In this document: in pieces, positions 57,116 through 64,000 of the stretch
Layout: each line of letters opens with the position of its first letter
How positions within the stretch are numbered: the first letter of the stretch is position 1
DNA from: Candidatus Latescibacterota bacterium
GTDB lineage: Bacteria; Latescibacterota; UBA2968; UBA8231
Length of the DNA stretch: 64,000 nucleotides
Direction: 5' to 3'
Assembly (NCBI GenBank): GCA_022819745.1
Contig: JAJEGS010000011.1
Location: forward strand, 124,001-188,000
Made by a program: the position numbers and the translations under genes
Notes under the pieces: generated by a model
Told to the model about the DNA's origin: nothing
Databases searched by the model: none
Seen by the model: the letters and a program-made list of their open reading frames with translations, nothing else

Positions 57116-58900
57116 ATGCCACGCATCCCCGAAGACATCCTCCAACGCATCCGCGACGCCACCGACATCGTCGACTTGGTCTCAGAACATGTCCAGCTCG
57201 TCAAAAAGGGCCGCAACTACTCCGGCCTCTGCCCTTTTCACGACGAAAAAACTCCCTCTTTTAGCGTCGATCCCGACCGCCAATTCTACCACTGCTTCGG
57301 CTGTGGCGTCGGGGGCAATGTATTCAAATTTGTCCAAGAGATCGACCGCGTCACTTTCGTCGAAGCGGTCAAATTCCTCGCCGAGCGCACCGGCATCGCC
57401 CTGCCCGAGCGTTCGGGGCCATCGCGCGAGGAAGCCGAAGCCGCCGACGAACTCTACCGAGCCAACGACCTAGCGCGAAAGTATTTTCACCATCTGCTGC
57501 TTAACGACAAGGTCGGCACGAACGCCCGCGAGTATCTAAAGACGCGCCGCCTCACGGGAGAAACCATCGAGCGCTTCGGCTTGGGCTACGCGCCGTCGGA
57601 GTGGGACGCCCTGCTCAAAGTAGCTGGTCGCCGAGGCTTGAGTCCCCAGGTCTTGGAGCGAGCTGGGTTGGCTCTGCCGCGCTCCACAGGCAGCGGACAC
57701 TACGATCGCTTTCGCGACCGAGTCGCTTTTCCCATTGCCAATCTCTCCGATCGGACCATTGCCTTCGGCGCGCGTGCGCTCCAGCCCGACCAAGAGCCTA
57801 AATACCTGAATTCACCCGAAACGCCCATCTATCACAAGGGAAGAGTACTCTACGGCCTAGCCGACACCCGTGACGCCATTCGTCGCCAAGATGCCGCACT
57901 AGTCGTCGAAGGCTATATGGACCTCATCAGCCTAGCGCAGGCCGGCATCCAGCACGTAGTTGCCACCTCCGGCACGGCCCTGACCGAAGACCACTGCCGC
58001 CTGTTGGCTCGTTATGCCCACCAAGTAGTGCTGCTATTCGATGGCGACGCGGCCGGTTCCACGGCCGCCATGCGAGCCTGCGAAGCTCTCCTAGGTACTG
58101 GCCTAGACGCCCGCGTTGTTTCGCTGCCCTCCGAGCACGATCCCGATACCTTCGTCCAAGAGCACGGCTCGGATGTGTTGCTCAAACGAGCTGAAAATGC
58201 CCAGTCGGTTCTCGATTTCTACCTCAAACAACTCGCCCAGCAGCACGATCTCTCCAGCGTCGAAGGCAAAGCGCGCGCCGTCGAAAGGCTCAAACCGCTC
58301 TTGGCCAAACCCCGCGATGCGGTCCGCCGCGACCTGCTGCTGCGCGAAGTCGCCGAGCGCCTCTCGGTTGACGAGCAATCCTTGCGCCACGACCTGCAAG
58401 CCTCCATGCGCCGTCCCCAACAACCGCGCAAGGCAGCTACCGAGCCATCTCCTACAACCACGCCCAATCCGCCGCGCCACGAACTCGAATTTGTGGGACT
58501 GTTGTTCAACTTCCCTCAGCTCATACCCGAAACTGTCCGCGAATTCGCCCCTGACTCGCTAACCGACGCCCGCACTCAGACTCTGTGTCGCACACTCTTC
58601 GATCACCATGCCCACGGTAAGGCCATCGATCTCGGCATGATCATCAGCGAGCTAGAGGACGACGCACTCGCACGCCTAGTCGCCCAATGCGCGGCCCAAG
58701 GTTTCGACGAGGAACAAGTCGAGCGGCAATGGCGCGACTATTTGCTTTACTTTCAGAAAAATGCGCTGCAAAAGCGCATCGCCAACGCGCGTCAGGCTCT
58801 CGCCACGGCATCCGACGACGGCGAAATTGCCCGCATCAGCGCCGAACTCGTCGCGCTCAACCAAGAGCGCCAAGCGGTCGCGGCCCAACAAAGCTCTTGA
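57116..58900 (+). CDS. dnaG: DNA primase
   Basis: A 594-residue primase. The CHC2 zinc finger uses C39, H42, C60 and C63 (CPFH...CFGC). The TOPRIM core has VVEGYMDLIS and DGDAAGS (metal-binding Glu and Asp), with EPKYLNSPET before it. The C-terminal helicase-binding region from about residue 440 is variable, as usual. It makes RNA primers for replication. No rpsU or rpoD is next to it, unlike in the classical macromolecular-synthesis operon; a tRNA gene follows. The ribosome site is weak. Confidence 0.97.
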   Translation: MPRIPEDILQRIRDATDIVDLVSEHVQLVKKGRNYSGLCPFHDEKTPSFSVDPDRQFYHCFGCGVGGNVFKFVQEIDRVTFVEAVKFLAERTGIALPERSGPSREEAEAADELYRANDLARKYFHHLLLNDKVGTNAREYLKTRRLTGETIERFGLGYAPSEWDALLKVAGRRGLSPQVLERAGLALPRSTGSGHYDRFRDRVAFPIANLSDRTIAFGARALQPDQEPKYLNSPETPIYHKGRVLYGLADTRDAIRRQDAALVVEGYMDLISLAQAGIQHVVATSGTALTEDHCRLLARYAHQVVLLFDGDAAGSTAAMRACEALLGTGLDARVVSLPSEHDPDTFVQEHGSDVLLKRAENAQSVLDFYLKQLAQQHDLSSVEGKARAVERLKPLLAKPRDAVRRDLLLREVAERLSVDEQSLRHDLQASMRRPQQPRKAATEPSPTTTPNPPRHELEFVGLLFNFPQLIPETVREFAPDSLTDARTQTLCRTLFDHHAHGKAIDLGMIISELEDDALARLVAQCAAQGFDEEQVERQWRDYLLYFQKNALQKRIANARQALATASDDGEIARISAELVALNQERQAVAAQQSS

Positions 58901-58939
58901 CCTGCTCAAGAAAAATCCTAGGTTTTTAACAACTTTACG

Positions 58940-59016
<77 letters not shown>

Positions 59017-59079
59017 TTACTTTTCTCACATGCGCGGTTACGAGGATTGGGCAGCCAATTTTTGTAGCCGTTTTTTCTT

Positions 59080-61275
59080 ATGCAGAGCGTTATAGCCATC
59101 CTGCTATGGGTCACAGCCGTCTGGGGGCAAACGGACGCCGACGTCGATCGCGCAGATTCGCATTTTATGGCGACGGTGCTGGCGCGTCTCGCCCAGCGGG
59201 CCGATCCCATTGCCAACATCTATCTGAACAAAGCTCGCGTCGAGGGCCTCAGTTCCCTGCTGGGGCAACCGATGAGCGCGGTCAAGCGACTGAACATGCG
59301 CCTGCGGATTGCCCAAGAGCGGGTGCGAGCCGGGGATTTGCGCGCGGGCATCGAAGAGATGCAAAGCGTGCTGGCAGCCGTAGAGGAAGGGCAGGTTCCG
59401 GCGACCGAGGGTTTTGTTTACATGCTGCACGACCAGCTCGCCATCGCCTATCTGCGCCTCGGAGAGCAGGAGAACTGTCTGCGCAACCACACCACGGATT
59501 CCTGCTTGCTGCCGATCCGCGGCGACGGCGTTCACACCTTGCAGGAAGGCTCCCGCCGCGCCATCGAGCACTACACCATAAACTTGAACAAACGTCCAAG
59601 CGATTTGGGAACGCGCTGGCTGTTGAACTTGGCGTACATGACCTTGGGCGAATACCCGGAAGGGGTGCCAGAGCCTTGGCGCATTACCCCCCGTGTATTC
59701 GACGGCCACAGCGGCGGGATCCAGCGCTTCCGCGACGTGGCACCAGCGGCCGGAGTCGCGGCTATAGGCCTAGCAGGCGGCAGCGCAGTCGAGGACTTCA
59801 ACGGCGACGGCCTGCTAGACATTGCAGTCTCCTCGTGGGGACTGCGCGATCCACTGCGCTACTTCCACAACGAGGGCGATGGCACGTTTACCGAGGCCAC
59901 GACAGCGGCCGGGCTAGACGGTCAGATAGGGGGGATCAACCTCGAACAGGCCGACTACGACAACGACGGCGATGTCGATCTGCTCGTTTTGCGCGGAGCC
60001 TGGATGGGGGAAGAGGGCCGCATGCCAAACTCTCTGTTGCGCAACAATGGCGACGGCACCTTTGTGGACGTGACGCGGCGCACCGGCTTGTTCTCCTTGC
60101 ACCCAACCCACGCAGCGGCCTTTGCCGACTTCGACAACGATGGCTGGTTGGATCTGTTCGTCGGCAATGAGTCCGGCAAACAGCCCCATCCATGCCAGTT
60201 GTTTCGCAACCAAGGGGACGGCACGTTTGTCGATGTGGCCCCCGCAGTCGGCGTCAATCACGTGGGCTTTGTGAAGGGCGTTGCCTGGGGCGATATAGAC
60301 AACGACGGCTTGATCGACCTATACGTATCTCAGTTCTACCAAGAAAACGTCCTCTACCGCAACCTCGGCGACACAGCAGCGGGCTGGCGCTTTGCTGCGA
60401 TGGTCGTCGCACCGGGGCCGAACGAGAGCTTCCCCACTTGGTTTTGGGACTACGACAACGACGGCTGGCTCGACTTGTTCACCGGTGGCTACAATATGAA
60501 CGATCTCGGCGACATGGCGCGTGCGTACCTCGGCGAGGAATTTGCCGCCGATCACGCCCATGTGTATCGCAACAACGGCGACGGTACCTTCAACGAGGTC
60601 ACCGAAGCGCTGGGGAGCTTTGGCCAAGTCATACTAGCTATGGGTGCCAACTACGGCGACTTGGACAATGATGGGTTCCCCGACTGCTACGTCGGCACTG
60701 GGATTCCCGATCTGCGCTCCCTCACGCCCAACCGCATGTTGCGCAACGACGGTGGCGCGCGATTCTTGGACGTCACCACGACAGGTGGCTTCGGCAACGT
60801 GCAGAAAGGGCACGGCGTGTCCTTTGCAGACCTCGACAACGATGGAGACCAAGATGTCTTCGAGGTCATGGGCGGCGCTTTTGAGGGCGATCTCTACCAG
60901 AACGTACTCTACGAAAATCCCGGGCACGGCAATCACTGGCTGCGGCTGTTTCCCCAAGGCGTGCAGTCGAACCGAAGTGCTATTGGCGGCCGCGTGCGCG
61001 TACGCGTGCGACAACCAGACGGCAGCACTCGCGACATCCATCACCTCATCGGCTCGGGTGGCAGCTTTGGGGCCAATCCGCTCGCACCCCACCTCGGGCT
61101 AGGGGATGCCACGGAACTGGAGTTCGTGGAAATCATCTGGCCTGCGACCCATAAGGCGCAGCGCTGGGCAGAGCTGAAGCTCGACCGCGCGTACTGTCTG
61201 CGCGAGGGCGACCCATCGGCGACTGAAGTGACCTTGCCAAAATTCCACTTTGCCACCGGGCACAACGGACATTGA
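59080..61275 (+). CDS. FG-GAP/VCBS repeat protein with ASPIC/UnbV C-terminal domain
   Basis: A 731-residue exported protein. A signal peptide (residues 1-16, VWGQ) precedes a helical, TPR-like N-terminal part (to about 190). Then come about seven FG-GAP blades with DxDxDG calcium loops (DFNGDGLLDIA, DYDNDGDVDLL, DFDNDGWLDLF, DIDNDGLIDLY, DYDNDGWLDLF, DLDNDGFPDCY, DLDNDGDQDVF), forming an integrin-like propeller. The ASPIC/UnbV domain closes it at about 610-710 (GGRVRVRVRQPDGS...HLGLGDA). This CRTAC1-like architecture is abundant in Planctomycetes, Acidobacteria and Latescibacterota; function is unknown. Confidence 0.92.
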   Translation: MQSVIAILLWVTAVWGQTDADVDRADSHFMATVLARLAQRADPIANIYLNKARVEGLSSLLGQPMSAVKRLNMRLRIAQERVRAGDLRAGIEEMQSVLAAVEEGQVPATEGFVYMLHDQLAIAYLRLGEQENCLRNHTTDSCLLPIRGDGVHTLQEGSRRAIEHYTINLNKRPSDLGTRWLLNLAYMTLGEYPEGVPEPWRITPRVFDGHSGGIQRFRDVAPAAGVAAIGLAGGSAVEDFNGDGLLDIAVSSWGLRDPLRYFHNEGDGTFTEATTAAGLDGQIGGINLEQADYDNDGDVDLLVLRGAWMGEEGRMPNSLLRNNGDGTFVDVTRRTGLFSLHPTHAAAFADFDNDGWLDLFVGNESGKQPHPCQLFRNQGDGTFVDVAPAVGVNHVGFVKGVAWGDIDNDGLIDLYVSQFYQENVLYRNLGDTAAGWRFAAMVVAPGPNESFPTWFWDYDNDGWLDLFTGGYNMNDLGDMARAYLGEEFAADHAHVYRNNGDGTFNEVTEALGSFGQVILAMGANYGDLDNDGFPDCYVGTGIPDLRSLTPNRMLRNDGGARFLDVTTTGGFGNVQKGHGVSFADLDNDGDQDVFEVMGGAFEGDLYQNVLYENPGHGNHWLRLFPQGVQSNRSAIGGRVRVRVRQPDGSTRDIHHLIGSGGSFGANPLAPHLGLGDATELEFVEIIWPATHKAQRWAELKLDRAYCLREGDPSATEVTLPKFHFATGHNGH

Positions 61276-61313
61276 CTCAGTAGCCGTTGGAGGCTAATTT
61301 AGAAAGCCCTCTT

Positions 61314-61390
61314 GGGCGATTAGCTCAGTTGGTTAGAGCGCCGGTCTCACATACCGGAGGTCCGCAGTTCAAATCTGCGATTGCCCACCA
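61314..61390 (+). tRNA. tRNA-Val (CAC)
   Basis: A 77-base cloverleaf with encoded CCA. The acceptor stem GGGCGAT/ATTGCCC and T-arm CGCAG/CTGCG are shared with the Val(GAC) tRNA at 38859; the anticodon stem CCGGT/ACCGG encloses CTCACAT with anticodon CAC. Confidence 0.96.
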
Positions 61391-61395
61391 TCGTT

Positions 61396-61438
61396 AAAGG
61401 CCGTGCGAAGCGCATCTCAGCTTCCACGGCCTTTTTTT
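61396..61438 (+). terminator. Rho-independent terminator after tRNA-Val(CAC)
   Basis: AAAGGCCGTG (61396-61405) pairs with CACGGCCTTT (61425-61434), followed by further T residues; an inner GAAG/CTTC pair extends the stem. Confidence 0.85.
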
Positions 61439-61445
61439 AGCGATA

Positions 61446-61476
61446 AAAGGGCACCTACCGCAAGTAGGTGCCCTTT
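61446..61476 (-). terminator. Perfect 13-bp hairpin terminating the lamin-tail gene
   Basis: AAAGGGCACCTAC (61446-61458) pairs with GTAGGTGCCCTTT (61464-61476) around a 5-base loop. On the minus strand it follows the lamin-tail stop by 15 bp and is trailed by T-rich sequence. Confidence 0.85.
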
Positions 61477-61491
61477 GTTCTGCAATCCGCA

Positions 61492-62163
61492 CTACGGATA
61501 TAGATGCCCTTTTACTGAAGCCCAAGACATCGGTAAAATGTTCGTTCCCATGACGGGCTCGGGCTCACCCCCTTCCGGGAGCAGGTACGCAGGAATGGAT
61601 CCCGGCGTACCCAACTCGCTGGCACCCGCATCCCAGCCGCTTTGTTCGGTCGCAGTCGCCCAGCTTTCGGGCTGGTCGCCGGGCTGGTCAAAGGCGATGC
61701 GCACCATAGCGCTTTTGCTGGCTGAGTCACCGGCGAAAGGGGCCCCGCGGCCATCGTCGGCTACGTCGATGAGCTGGCCCCCAGCTTGCGGGTCGCCATC
61801 GTATAGCTGTAAGAGCAGCTTGGTATTGGGCAGCGAAACGGCGGCATCAACGTGCTGAGGCTCGACGGCGAGGAGGGAGTTTTTGTGATTGGCAGCGTAG
61901 TTAGCGATGAGAAAGGTCTGTCCGGCGGGGATCACCGCAGCGTCGAGGACGAACATCACCTTGTCCTCGTCGCCGCTGCGGTAGGTCAAAGTCCAGCCGA
62001 CCAAATCAATCGCCGCATTGCTGGCGTTGTAGAGTTCGATCCACTCGTCGGCCGTAGATGCCGTACTACCCGACCACATCAACTCGGATATGACGACCGG
62101 GCCGGGTTGGGCCGCGACAGGTGCGGCGAAAGCGAAAAAAATAAAGGCAATAAAAGGACGCAT
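61492..62163 (-). CDS. Secreted lamin-tail-domain (LTD) protein
   Basis: A 223-residue protein with a signal peptide (residues 1-18, PVAAQ). The LTD signature is clear: VVISELMWSGST, then DEWIELYNASNAAIDLVGWTL, and IPAGQTFLIANY, with the Ig-like strands ending at ESWATATEQSGWDAG and GTPGSIPAY. In bacteria this domain occurs in surface and extracellular nuclease proteins; here it is alone. The C-terminal 30 residues are not recognised. The upstream gap 62164-62328 is AT-rich and should hold its promoter. Confidence 0.85.
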   Translation of the reverse strand: MRPFIAFIFFAFAAPVAAQPGPVVISELMWSGSTASTADEWIELYNASNAAIDLVGWTLTYRSGDEDKVMFVLDAAVIPAGQTFLIANYAANHKNSLLAVEPQHVDAAVSLPNTKLLLQLYDGDPQAGGQLIDVADDGRGAPFAGDSASKSAMVRIAFDQPGDQPESWATATEQSGWDAGASELGTPGSIPAYLLPEGGEPEPVMGTNILPMSWASVKGHLYP

Positions 62164-62328
62164 GGCAGCCTCCAGGTTAAGGTGAGATGGTAATTGCCAT
62201 GCGCTTAATGCAATATGCGTGCCTATATTTTCTGTTTTTTATATCATATTGTAAAATATACAAATACAAAATTCACACTGCGCGTATTAACCGTGCTCAG
62301 TGCGTCTATCCGGCAACAGTTCTGACAC

Positions 62329-63756
62329 CTATTCGATACAGAACGCGCGGGCTGTGAGCGCCGCGCACAGCTTCTGTTGCAGACCGCCGAAACCGCCATT
62401 GCTCATAAAAACCACCAAATCACTTGGACGGGCTTCCGCAGCTAAAAAAGCGGCCATTGATTCGACATCGGGCAGATAGTGCGCTAGCTTGCCGGTGGCA
62501 CGGAGACGCTCTACTAAACGCTCGGGCGAAAAGGGTTCGTCGTCCCGGGCGCGTTCGGGACGGGGGACCGCAGTTGCGAAGAACGCGTCGGCCAAGGCAA
62601 ATGCCTCGACGTAGCGATCCTCAAAGATAGCGCGGGCATTGGTCGCGCTGGCCGGCTCGAAAACCGCAAGGAGCCTGCGTCCGGGATGGGACCGACGCAG
62701 TCCCTCTAGGGTGTGGGAGACTGCGGTGGGATGGTGGGCGAAATCGTCGATGAGGAGAACGTCGTCAATCAGGCCAATCTGCTCTTGTCGGCGTTTGACG
62801 CCAGCAAAGTTGGCTAGGGCCGCGCGCAGATCGCCGACAGTCAAGCCAGCGTGGAAACCAGTGGCCAAGCTGGCCAAGGCATTGCAGACGTTGTAATCGC
62901 CGCTCAGCGGCAAGTCGAAAACCCCCACCTCTCGCCCCGACCGGCACAAGGTGAAGCGCGTCCTCTCGGCACTGGCCTGAAGGTTGGTGGCGCGCCAAAA
63001 TGCGCCCTCTTCGAGGCCAAAGGTCTCCACCGGTGCCAGCGCGGCGGGGAGGAGTTCAGCGATATTGGGGTCGGTGCCGTTGGCTAGAATCAAACCGTTT
63101 TGCGGCACCATGTTGACGAGCTGACGGAAGGCCCTGACGATTTCGGCAAGGTCTTGGTAGATGTCGGCGTGGTCGAATTCAATGTTGTTGACGATTAACA
63201 CCTCAGGTAGGTAGTAGAAAAATTTCGCCCACTTGGCAAAAAAAGCGCTGTCGTATTCGTCGCCTTCGACGATAAAGTGCGCACCTTGACCGAGCCGGTA
63301 GGAGCGGTCGAAGTTTTGCGGCACCCCGGCGACGAGGAAGGAAGGATCTAGGCTGCAAGCGGTGAAGAGGTGGGCGATGAGCGCGGTAGTGGTGGTCTTG
63401 CCGTGGGTTCCAGTTACCACCACCGAGCGCTTGCCGCGGATGAAGAAATCGCGCAGCACTTCCGGCAGCGACGAGTACGGGATCCGGCGCGATAGTACGG
63501 CCTCGGCCTCTGGATTGCCGCGCGAGATTGCGTTGCCAATGACGACCAAATCCGGCGTCGGCACTAGGTGGTCCGCCGAAAAGCCGGTCCGCACGTCGAT
63601 TCCCAAACTCTCAAGCATGGTGCTCATCGGAGGATAGACGTGGCTGTCCGACCCGGTGACGCGATACCCCTGCTCGCGCAGCATACCGGCCAAAGACCCC
63701 ATAGCTGTGCCGCAAGCGGCGATCAGATGAATGTGGGAACCCAATGGAAGCTGCAT
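62329..63756 (-). CDS. mpl: UDP-N-acetylmuramate:L-alanyl-gamma-D-glutamyl-meso-DAP ligase
   Basis: A 475-residue Mur ligase of the Mpl subgroup. It begins IHLIAACGTAMGSLAGML, has SDSHVYPPMSTMLESLGI as in Mpl, the P-loop TGTHGKTT (115-122), EGDEYDSAFF, and the C-terminal LLIDDFAHHPTAV. It attaches recycled tripeptide to UDP-MurNAc in peptidoglycan recycling. That implies meso-DAP peptidoglycan. The ATG at 63756 was chosen because it matches the family N-terminus; an in-frame start at 63855 would add 33 unlike residues. Confidence 0.94.
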   Translation of the reverse strand: MQLPLGSHIHLIAACGTAMGSLAGMLREQGYRVTGSDSHVYPPMSTMLESLGIDVRTGFSADHLVPTPDLVVIGNAISRGNPEAEAVLSRRIPYSSLPEVLRDFFIRGKRSVVVTGTHGKTTTTALIAHLFTACSLDPSFLVAGVPQNFDRSYRLGQGAHFIVEGDEYDSAFFAKWAKFFYYLPEVLIVNNIEFDHADIYQDLAEIVRAFRQLVNMVPQNGLILANGTDPNIAELLPAALAPVETFGLEEGAFWRATNLQASAERTRFTLCRSGREVGVFDLPLSGDYNVCNALASLATGFHAGLTVGDLRAALANFAGVKRRQEQIGLIDDVLLIDDFAHHPTAVSHTLEGLRRSHPGRRLLAVFEPASATNARAIFEDRYVEAFALADAFFATAVPRPERARDDEPFSPERLVERLRATGKLAHYLPDVESMAAFLAAEARPSDLVVFMSNGGFGGLQQKLCAALTARAFCIE

Positions 63757-63866
63757 GCCCGTATATACCGTTGGGGAGATATAGGTGTCAAGGGAATCGG
63801 CCGGTTTGTGTTCAGCAATCGGCGATTGTTTTATTGTGGAGGCACTTGCTTGCAAGAGAGGAGACT

Positions 63867-64000
63867 ATGGGCCAAGAGAAAGAAGCGGCAGAGGAGATTT
63901 TTCTGTCCCTCGTCATTCCCGTTTTCAACGAAGAGGAAAGCCTGCCTCATCTGTGGGACCAGATCGATAGCGCTCTGGCGACTGCGGAATGGTCCTGGGA
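63867..64000 (+). CDS. Glycosyltransferase family 2 (DPM/ArnC-like), 3' truncated by window edge
   Basis: Only the first 44 codons are present. FLSLVIPVFNEEESLPHLWD is the characteristic N-terminal strand and loop of dolichol-phosphate-mannose-synthase-like GT2 enzymes, which transfer sugars to polyprenyl phosphate. The ATG at 63867 has AGAGGAGA 4 bp upstream. It is divergent from mpl. The rest, including the DxD motif and any membrane segments, lies beyond the window. Confidence 0.88.
   Translation, partial: MGQEKEAAEEIFLSLVIPVFNEEESLPHLWDQIDSALATAEWSW

Overview
The window (about 58-60% GC in its core) looks like one contig of an uncultured, diderm bacterium. Pointers are a lipoprotein-free but signal-peptide-rich secretome with Fn3/dockerin, lamin-tail and FG-GAP/ASPIC proteins, the Mpl peptidoglycan-recycling ligase, and many Gfo/Idh/MocA, phytanoyl-CoA dioxygenase, creatininase, sugar-phosphate-isomerase and DUF6785 genes. 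That mix is typical of Latescibacterota/Poribacteria/Planctomycetes-like lineages; the phylum is inference and no rRNA is present to settle it.

Layout. 1-3.8 kb: end of a SppA-type protease, a SelA-like PLP enzyme and a large DUF6785 membrane protein. 3.9-7.9 kb: accessory block with an Xre/ParS antitoxin plus truncated RES toxin running into a SNF2-SWIM helicase, then a low-GC orphan cytosine methyltransferase. 7.95-11.3 kb: three-gene operon of cupin, oxidoreductase and TIM-barrel glycosidase-like protein. 11.3-13.4 kb: leftward operon of an OLD/PARIS-like AAA ATPase, a DUF3226 TOPRIM protein and a HicB-like protein, a candidate defence module. 13.6-17.7 kb: leftward housekeeping/catabolic genes (SDR, THUMP methyltransferase, creatininase, ThpR, isomerase). 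17.8-20.6 kb: a complete EcoRII-type restriction-modification pair. 21.1-26.8 kb: a double-length UvrA. 27.6-35 kb: AAA-ATPase/PD-(D/E)XK protein bracketed by 42-bp direct repeats, then a DUF2723 - GT2 - DUF1343 - YqgE series.

36-38.8 kb: D-Ala-D-Ala carboxypeptidase, RlmH, an oxidoreductase. 38.86-44.26 kb: tRNA-Val(GAC) followed by six same-strand, lower-GC cargo genes (DUF402, two nucleotidyltransferases, a phosphotransferase, a TolB-like propeller, a methyltransferase). Some are separated by hairpin spacers that resemble integron attC sites. 44.3-55.1 kb: a long leftward core block (M42 peptidase, epimerase, Hpt, RecA, RadA, PrmC, RF1, DUF1385, bL31, Rho). 55.5-56.9 kb: two secreted Fn3/dockerin proteins. 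57.1-64 kb: DnaG, tRNA-CAU, FG-GAP/ASPIC protein, tRNA-Val(CAC), a lamin-tail protein, Mpl and the start of a glycosyltransferase.

The core genes cover DNA repair and recombination (UvrA, RecA, RadA), replication priming (DnaG), translation termination (PrfA modified by PrmC), transcription termination (Rho) and cell-wall remodelling/recycling (D,D-carboxypeptidase, DUF1343 muramidase, Mpl). Between them lie several unrelated defence or mobile modules. The most notable unexplained structures are the ATPase/TOPRIM/HicB operon, the attC-like spacers, the 42-bp duplicated leaders, and a heptamer repeat that appears to have split a gene start and duplicated about 24 bp.
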